Positions 36,001 through 45,000 of a DNA stretch of 64,000 nt are shown here, one piece after another; within the stretch, counting starts at the first letter, position 1, and each line of letters starts with the position of its first letter. The notes beneath the pieces were generated by a model. It was not told the origin of the DNA and made no database searches. It saw nothing but the letters and a program-made list of their open reading frames with translations. The DNA is from Macrosoma leucophasiata. Its lineage: Eukaryota > Arthropoda > Insecta > Lepidoptera > Hedylidae. The position numbers and the translations under genes were made by a program. Location of the stretch: assembly GCA_036365455.1 (NCBI GenBank), contig JAWQUS010000011.1, positions 7,460,001 through 7,524,000 of the forward strand, read 5' to 3'.

Positions 36001-39000
36001 TCTTCTTCTGCTATTTGCATACATTAAGAGTACATAAAAAAGGTTAAAAATAACAGAATATGGATATAATGTAACAAAGCAATGCACGTAAAACTTCAAT
36101 TTATTTTTAATCTTGTAACTAGCGGCCAGGCCTGGCTTTGCACGGACTCAGCATACCGGTATTCTAAAACCAATCACTATATAAAATTCAAGACTATTAG
36201 CAATTTGTATGTATGTATGTATCTTCACGCTAGGTCCCTAACGGGGTAGGCAGAGAGTGTAGAGCGCCAGATATCCCGGTCCTGACATACCTCTCGTGCC
36301 TCGCCGATTCCTAAGACTTTTGACCCCACCATCAGACAGAACTCGACCGATTTGGTCATGGAAGGTCAGTCTTGGTCTTCCTGGACCTCTGCAACCATCC
36401 ACATTCGCATTGTATATCTGTTTCGGTAGTCATTGGCTCATTCAACATTGTTTCTATATGCCCGAACCATCGGGCATATAGAAACAATGTTTTCACACAC
36501 CATTCTAAATGCCTCCAGAGGGTGAAGTTGATGGATGTGGGAGTGCGTATGGGTGACTTAGTGGTGAACTGTCTGCTTTACGCAGATGATGCGGTAATTG
36601 TTAGCTCTACACCATCTGGGCTACAAGCACTAGTCACAGTCATGAAAGAGGATTGTATGGAGAAAGGCTTACAATTGAATGTGGATAAAACTAAAGTATT
36701 AGAATTTGAAAGAGATGAACAGAGAACAAATGCAAGGGTAGTAGTAGATGATGCAGTGTTAGAACAGGTTGATGAAATTGTATATCTTGGATGTGCTTTT
36801 AGCAAGGATGGTAGGTACACCACTGACATAGAAAGAAGAGTGCTTGCTGGGAATTGCGTGAATGGAGCGTTGGGTAAGCTGCTAGAATCGAAACATCTCA
36901 GCCAGCGGGCTCGACTAGCCGTACATAATGCTGTACTTACTCCAACGCTTTTATATGGAAGCGAGAGCTGGGTATGCAGGAAAGAGCATGAAAGTAAGTT
37001 GAACGCGGTCGAGATGAGATCTTTGCGCAAGATCTGCGGTGTATCACTCACCGATCGCGTTCGTAATGAAGATGTAAGAAAGAGACTTTGTGTGAATGAT
37101 AGTATCGGTGTAAAAATGAAAAAAGGCATGCTCCGATGGTTCGGGCATATAGAAAGAATGTCGAATGAGCGAATGACTAAACAGATATACAATGCGAATG
37201 TGGATGGTTGCAGAGGCCCAGGAAGACCAAGACTGACCTACCATGACCAAATAGGTCGAGTTCTGTCTGATGGTGGGGTCAAAAGTCTTAGGAATCGGCG
37301 TGCATGTATGAAGAGAATGATGAAGGTAGACGAGGCACGAGAGGTTTGTCAGAACCGGGATGTCTGGCGCTCTACACTCTCTGCCTACCCCGTTAGGGAC
37401 CTGGCGTGAAGATACATACACAAAGCCTCTTTCTTAGCAATATGTATTGATGTAATTTTACTTGATGTCATTTAAAACACTCTTACTCGTTACATTGGTA
37501 GATACAGATAAATGTTATTTCTTCTTCTTCTAATTCATAGGCATGTATTGTATGAGTGACAAGGTTATGTATGTATGTATGTATTTATTTATCTATTCTT
37601 TTTATGCACAGAGATTGTATATAAAGGCGGACTTAATGCCACTAGGCACGGCCATGTATCTTCACGCCAGGTCGCTAACGGGGTAGGCAGAGAGTGTAGA
37701 GCGCCAGATTTCTCGGTCCTGTCATACCTCTCGTGCCTCATCTACCTGACAAAGTTATGATTGCGGTTTTTATAAAAATGACAGTGATGAATGTTCAGAC
37801 ATTACTTGCTCTTAATACTCTTCGGCTTCTTTATTTATTTTATTTATTTATTTATTTCTTGTCGTACACCAAACAGAAACAATTTAAATAAATAGACGAC
37901 AGTAAAATAGGTACAGTAGATGACCTTATCGCTCAGGTAGCGATTTCTGCCTTGCATAAAGGATCACAAATTTAAAAGTCGGTAGGGTGTACATACTTAA
38001 TGTAACAACTGTGCTTCTTTATAAAGTTTTAAAAAACAAAAACTTGGTTCACCTTGTTCAGAACGTGGCGCCGTGCATTTGTTTGAGTCCTCTGCATATT
38101 CCTGTAAATGAAATAAAAGCTTTGGTGAAAACTATTATTTAATAAAATATCATTTTTGATGTAACTAATCAATTGCCATACCTACTTAAGTAGGTACATA
38201 TGATTCAGGGTTTCTCAAACTTACGGCTTCACGTACCTCTGTTGAAAAGTATCCAGGTGACAGCGAACCCCTGAACTAATGAACCCTCCCAAGTAATATA
38301 TTTTTACTATACTATTAATGAGATGGGTGTGATTTTTTTTGTAACAAATGGAGTCGATTTTAGGAGTAATTTTGGACAATTTTAACCTTAATTCTGACTC
38401 GGCATCAAGACGATTTATATTCAACTTGTCGCTAGCCCCCTGTTAAATTTTCATCAGAATACGTGACCCTGATCGAAAATGCGTAAGACGGACACGTGAA
38501 CAGAATGGTTTTGGTAATATATTTTTACTATACTATTAATGTGATGGGTGTGATTTTTTTTTTGTCACAAATTGAGTCGATTTTAGGAGTAATTTTGGAC
38601 AATTTTAACATTAATTCTGGCTCGGCATCAAGTCGACTTATACTCAATCTTGTCGCAAGCCCCCCGTTAAACTTGCATCAGAATACGTGACCCTGATCGA
38701 AAATGCGTAAGACGGACACGTGAACAGAATAGTTTTGGGAGCGCCCATTAATTACGTAAGATGTTTAAGGGGGGGAGGGGATAGAGACAAATCTCATCTA
38801 ATCTTACGGTAGGGAGAAAGGGTGTCTCGGCAAATATCGCGCAATTTTTTTTCTGATTAAAACAATAAAATATACTTACTATTTTCGCGCGAGCTGAATT
38901 GGAGTAGACATTATTTTTTTAATATATGTATACTTACATCATTGATATACAACTTACATTAAAAAAACATGCGTCCGATTGCATGTTTTTTTGTTAGTAG

Positions 39001-42000
39001 ATGTATCTCAATAATTAGGTACACTTACTATGTCAATGTCACACGGGTTCGTATCTGCAAGAAAAAAAAAACTATGTAAATAAAATACCAGTCAAGTGCG
39101 TGTCGGGACATGCGCAGTGTAGGGTTCCGCAGGTTGTAGGTTTTTACATCAGCCAAGTGCGAATCGAATTACTTTCTTAAAACATAAACAATAGAGAAAT
39201 GCAAATGGCGCCAGACAATCAATCGTCATGTCAATGTACCTATGATACTCGTATTCGTACTTACTAATAGTTACCAGTATTATATTATTATAAATACATT
39301 GTATCTCAAGCAATATAGAGGTGAATAGGTGCAAGAATAGATAGATACACTCCATAATGATTAAAGCTGTAAACTATCGGTCTTATTCATAAAAAGTTAT
39401 AACACCTCTAAGAGCTCGCTATAGTATGCTATAAGAAAAACGTTATTCATAATAGCATTTTAGCGCTTAAGCACTCTATAAACCCACTATAAAGTTATAG
39501 AGGCCAGAACCCTACTATAACAGTGCTATAAGGACAAAAGATGGCCGACATTCAACAGCTGATTGTTGAAATTGACATTGAGCGCGTTCCATTAATCGAC
39601 CACAACGACCGTAACGCTCTTTGTATTGTTCCACCTGAGGCCCGAGGTCGTCGCGAGCGGTCGTTTGACGTCATAAATAACGTCACTGTTCGCGACCGCA
39701 TTGCGTCCACTCCGATCCACCAATATTTTGTGCTTTCACCAAAACAACAATTTCAGCGGTCTTGGTCGCGGTCGTTGCGGTCGATTAAAGGAACGAAGCT
39801 AGGAATGACTTTTTTTTAAAATAATTATGGCATCGCTATTACGCTTATTGCCAGTGTCAAGTAAAACGATATTTCGTAATAAAGCAGCGTAAAAGTCAGT
39901 ATAATACAGTCAGTCAATTATTCACTAAGTATGTCAGTCAAGTGAGTTACAGTCAAGTTATTCGAGTAAAGCGATGGCTACTTTACCAGAATATTTACAA
40001 TGAAGTGTTGGAGACAACCTGAAAGGTCGTGTTTTCGCACTGTTATTCTATTTCACTATACACGGGCACTATAATAAACCTATATCAAACAAAATGCCAC
40101 CAACTTTATTAATTAAAACATAAAAATACACCAAGAAAATGAAATAAAATAAGAGCACCATACGCCTCTTTCAAGGTTCCGGCAAAACTCCTAGGAATGA
40201 TATTTTTTTTTTTTTTTTTTTATGTAATAAAAGTGGCAAACAAGCATGCAGTTCACATTGATGTTAAGTGATGACTGCAGCCTATAGACAACCACACAAT
40301 GACCAGAGGTCAAAATGCAGATGCGCTGCCACTCTTGAGACATTAGGTGTTATGCCTCTGTGCCGGAAATTACAGGGCCGTACATTACCACCTGACCGGA
40401 ACACGATAGTGATGAACACTACCATTTAGCGGCAAGTATATTAGGTAATGCGGTGGTGCCTACGCCCGCGAGCTCCGTCACTGGAGCTCTACCACCAGTA
40501 ATAACTATAGTAATAACAGATATGACTTTATGTCACCTTAAACGTAGATGTTTTTCCTTTTATTCGAAATAAGGTCATTTTCACACGTAATTTAAAGACA
40601 ATTTGGCGTGGTTGATCTCTTGTTGGATCCATCTGTCAACTGAATTCCTTGCATTGGCAACATTTTGTCTATTAGCAGAATTTTAACTATGGAAGGTTTA
40701 TAGAACCTTTATGAATAAACAATTTTATAAAACGTTTGATAGGCTTATAGAGCATTTTAACTAATGAATGCTCTATACCTTCTATAAGGGTTTTTTTATG
40801 AATAAGACCGTATATCTATAAAAATAACCGAATAAACATGTATAAGCTTTTAATGTACTAGAGTAGTATTCTATGAACCCAAATAATATCGTAAAACTGT
40901 GTACTGATAAAATGATTGTGTTGTTTTTTCGTAAAGATTTAAAACTTATTTATCCGTTTCCAAAATATTGTCATACATTTTAATAGAACATATGTATGTA
41001 TCTTCACCCCAGGTCCCTAACGGGGTAGGCAGAGAGTGTAGAGCGCCAGATATCCCGGTCCTGACATACCTCTCGTGCCTCATCTACAATCATCAATCAT
41101 ACATCATCCTCATCAATCTCTTCATACATGCACGCCTTTTAATAGAACATACGTGTAATTTTCATATTTTTGTGGATATTGAAGAAAAAATTGACAAGGA
41201 ATATTACGCTTTCTGGGTGCCAAATATAACATAACAGGAAAAACCCCGTAATAGCACATTACCGGATTATTCGGGAGGAAGGGGGGGGGGAGCGCGAAAT
41301 AAAAAATATGTATATATTAAAAAATAAAACTTACTACTCCTTACAGCACGGATTTGTTGACCTTCATTTGCCTGTGAATACAAATACATATTTTATTAAT
41401 GTCCATGTATCTGTTAGAATAATTTATCGGGAAAGTATCCTAAATAATGCAGTAAAATATGTATTTTTAGGGGAGGATACCCTAAAAATATTTTTTTCAC
41501 ATTTTTATTCTACCACTTTGTCGGCGTAATTAAGGTGTATATTTGTGCCAAATTTCAAGTCTCTAGTACTTATAGTTTTAGCACTAAACCGCGGACGGAC
41601 AGACATACAGACAGACAGACAGATAGACGGACATGGCGAAACTATAAGTGTTCCTTGTTTACTACGGAACCCTAAAAAATAATCTTTAGAGGATAATAAT
41701 CGTTACACACGTCCGGATTTGGCACGGAGCGGACAACGGATTCGGTACGCTCCGTACCAAATCTGGTCGTGTGTAGAGGAGTCCGGCGGACAGATACCGT
41801 AGAGTGTTGAGGAGTCTGTAAACCTTTGAGTGACAAAATTATCACTTGGATCATTTTGTTATATTAATATCTGAAGCGGCAAACTTCGTATTGCTTTAGA
41901 ATGAATGTCTCAAAGCTCATCAAAAAAAAAACGCATATCATAATAAAATTTAATACAATTTTGAGCAAAAAGTAAATGTTTATAATGGCATATTGAGGAA

Positions 42001-45000
42001 TTAAGAATAAAGTTGTATACCTGAGAAACAGGGACATAGACTACTCCAATCGTATCTGAAACAAAACATTAAAATGTGTACTGAAAGCATGCAAGGAAAT
42101 TCTATAATGAATAAAAATATATTATTATATAATGTAAAACAAAAAAGTATTTTGTGCGTGAATTTTTCACAAGTAGTACAAATTAAGTTTTTTAAAACAC
42201 TCGCAATTCACATTTACTACACATTTTTGATTAGACTCACGCCGAAATAAAGGTAAAAAGTATATTTTTATCGAAAATAGTATCTACGAGTATTATCGCG
42301 TAACGATTCGGTTAAAATGTGTGCAATGAGTGTACACTGTCCATTGTCATCATCACAGTCAGTTCCAGACAAATCCAGACAATTCAGACAGGCACTTAAG
42401 CTAGTATTCTTTGCTGACCAAATGATTAAACATCTTCTAAACATCTCAGCCAGCGGGCTCGACTAGCCGTACATAATGCTGTACTTACTCCAACGCTTTT
42501 ATATGGAAGCGAGAGCTGGGTATGCAGGAAAGAGCATGAAAGTAAGTTGAACGCGGTCGAGATGAGATCTTTGCGCAAGATCTGCGGTGTATCACTCACC
42601 GATCGCGTTCGTAATGAAGATGTAAGAAAGAGACTTTGTGTGAATGATAGTATCGGTGTAAAAATGAAAAAAGGCATGCTCCGATGGTTCGGGCATATAG
42701 AAAGAATGTCGAATGAGCGAATGACTAAACAGATATACAATGCGAATGTGGATGGTTGCAGAGGCCCAGGAAGACCAAGGCTGACCTACCATGACCAAAT
42801 AGGTCGAGTTCTGTCTGATGGTGGGGTCAAAAGTCTTAGGAATCGGCGTGCATGTATGAAGAGAATGATGAAGGTAGACGAGGCACGAGAGGTTTGTCAG
42901 AACCGGGATGTCTGGCGCTCTACACTCTCTGCCTACCCCGTTAGGGACCTGGCGTGAAGATACATACATACATACCAAATGATTAAAATACTTTTTTTTG
43001 TGGCCAACCTGCGTACTTCCCAATTTTAATAGAATCAGAATCAGAATCAGAAACTCATTTATTCATTTAGAGTGACAGGCACCTCTTATGACACGTCAAA
43101 AACAAACAAAATAAATTAAAGCGAATAACAATTGATATACATGTCAAACAAGATAAAAAATATATGTAAAGTCAAGAATATCACTAAGATAAAACTAAAT
43201 GTAATAAACTAATGTAAAAGTATATCAGTAGAATGTCTCTTTTCCCCTTTACAAACTGATTACAAAGAGTAAAAAGAAAAGAAAAAGAGTCATTCTTTGT
43301 CATTCACCGGCAAAGTTCCAAAGGCCAATATGATCTGAAAAAAACTTGCCGGAAAAAACTCAGTCGGCTCTTTTAAAAATATCTCTTAGGCATATTTTTA
43401 CAATTTTCCATAATTTAAACAAGCTTAAAATTAACAATATAATATCAACATTACACTTTGATTATTACATTTAACACCTTTGTGGAGCTAGATCAGCATT
43501 TAGCCAAACATTTCTATCCTTGAGATAGTCCTCGAGTTTATAGTAAGCCTTTTTACATACACATAAGTATCCGATAATCTGTGGGTTTAAGAAAGGAAAT
43601 TTCACTTGCATGTGTTATTGCGAATATATAATATAAAAACAATTATTAAGGGTAAGTAATAAAAGCCACTTCTTTACGATATTTAATTTTAGTAAACTGG
43701 AAAGTTTGTAGTATCGATTGCCTAATTGGTTGTCATTGTTGACAATAGATGTCGCTACTGCCGCCCCAAGGCAATGCAATTAATTTCAAGGAAAGATTCG
43801 TTCGACAATCAGGTGTAGACTTCGGTAGCTCAAGTGCGGCTCAAGAGCGGCTGGACTAGAGATCCCAGTGGTCGCGGGATCAAGTCCCGTCTGAAGTCAT
43901 TTTTTTCAAAAGCGACCTCTTTCCGACATTTGGTAAACTGGTAAGCTTGTTTTATCGGTTGGCAATAGAAGTCGCTAATGCAATAAATGTGAAGGAAAGA
44001 AAGGTTTCTCTCGGATTTCTCTAGGATTCCATCATCACATGCTGGGCTATAATAGGCTTACAAATAATTTTAATAGTTTCCATCCACTCCCTTTATCTCC
44101 GGCACTACTAATTTAGAAAAACATTAAAATAATAAATAGTTACCTATAGAAACAAAATCTATAAAAAGTTTATAATATTTGTGATAACATAGGAAATCTT
44201 AGGGAAATTCATTAATTTAACGGAATCCTTTGAGCTCGAGTCCGGCTCTTATTTGCTCGTTTGTTTTTTTTTTTTTTTTTTGTTGCGGTATATCGCAAAT
44301 AGTTAAAACCTACATGTTTATGGTGCGTTTTACTGCTAGGATTTCCAGATCCTGCCTAATCATTTCCTGGACTTTTGGGGCAACGAACGGATACAGAATT
44401 TTGGGATCCGGTCCGAGACTAAACTAAGTAATATTTACATAGCTCGCTATGTTTGATTTGACTTTTGCAGCCGTAGTATCGGCTGAAACTTTGAGAAAAA
44501 AAAATTTTTTTTCATTCCGGGACAGAAAAAGTAAAATTACTGGACACGGGACAACACTGAGAATGCCGAGAAATCCCGACCATTTGGCAACCTTTATTAC
44601 TCCTGTAGGCAGAATGGCCGGTTAGCTATATTAAATAATATAATAATAATAGCAACCCATTATACGTCCCACTGCTGGGCACGAGTCTCTCTCCTTTTTG
44701 GGGGGAGGCCTGGAGTTTACTCCACCACGCTGCTCCAATGCGGGTTGGTGGAGATACGGGTTAGTGGCCAACCCGCTGTCGGATGTTTTCAAACCGCCCA
44801 TAAGGCCTCCGACAAGGTTGAACGACTGTTATCTATCGATAGCAACCGGGACCGACGGCTTAAGGTGCCCTCCGAAGCACGGAAACGCGCATTTTAATTT
44901 GCCACTAGCGGTCACCCATAACACACACCCGACCGCGCCCGTATCGCTTAACCGAGTAGATCGCTTACGATCTACACCAGCCGCGGGGCCATACGCGCTT

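Larger units (their letters stand above)
39378..40810. mobile_element. TIR DNA element, 1433 bp, TAT duplication, with a 92-codon frame
   Basis: The ends CGGTCTTATTCATAAAAA are inverted, with TAT at 39375-39377 and 40811-40813. Subterminal zones are packed with ctataa/ttatag motifs. An RA repeat (40205-40500) is nested inside. A fragment of the same element, minus strand, lies at 61440-61565. The CTTATTCATAA core is shared with the MITEs at 2275 and 47185. A 3-bp duplication fits PIF/Harbinger-like elements. Confidence 0.6.

Noticed and set aside
36578..37192. 204-codon minus-strand frame
   Set aside because: Shadow of the LINE-M reverse transcriptase frame on the plus strand, which carries the YADD motif.
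38880..38893. 14-bp micro-exon candidate of the collagen gene (CAG acceptor, GTAAGT donor)
   Set aside because: Including it puts TAG in frame at its junction with exon 5; without it exons 4 and 5 join in phase 0.
43819..43890. Functional tRNA gene
   Set aside because: The anticodon stem has an extra base and mismatches, and the unit is embedded between related SINE bodies.
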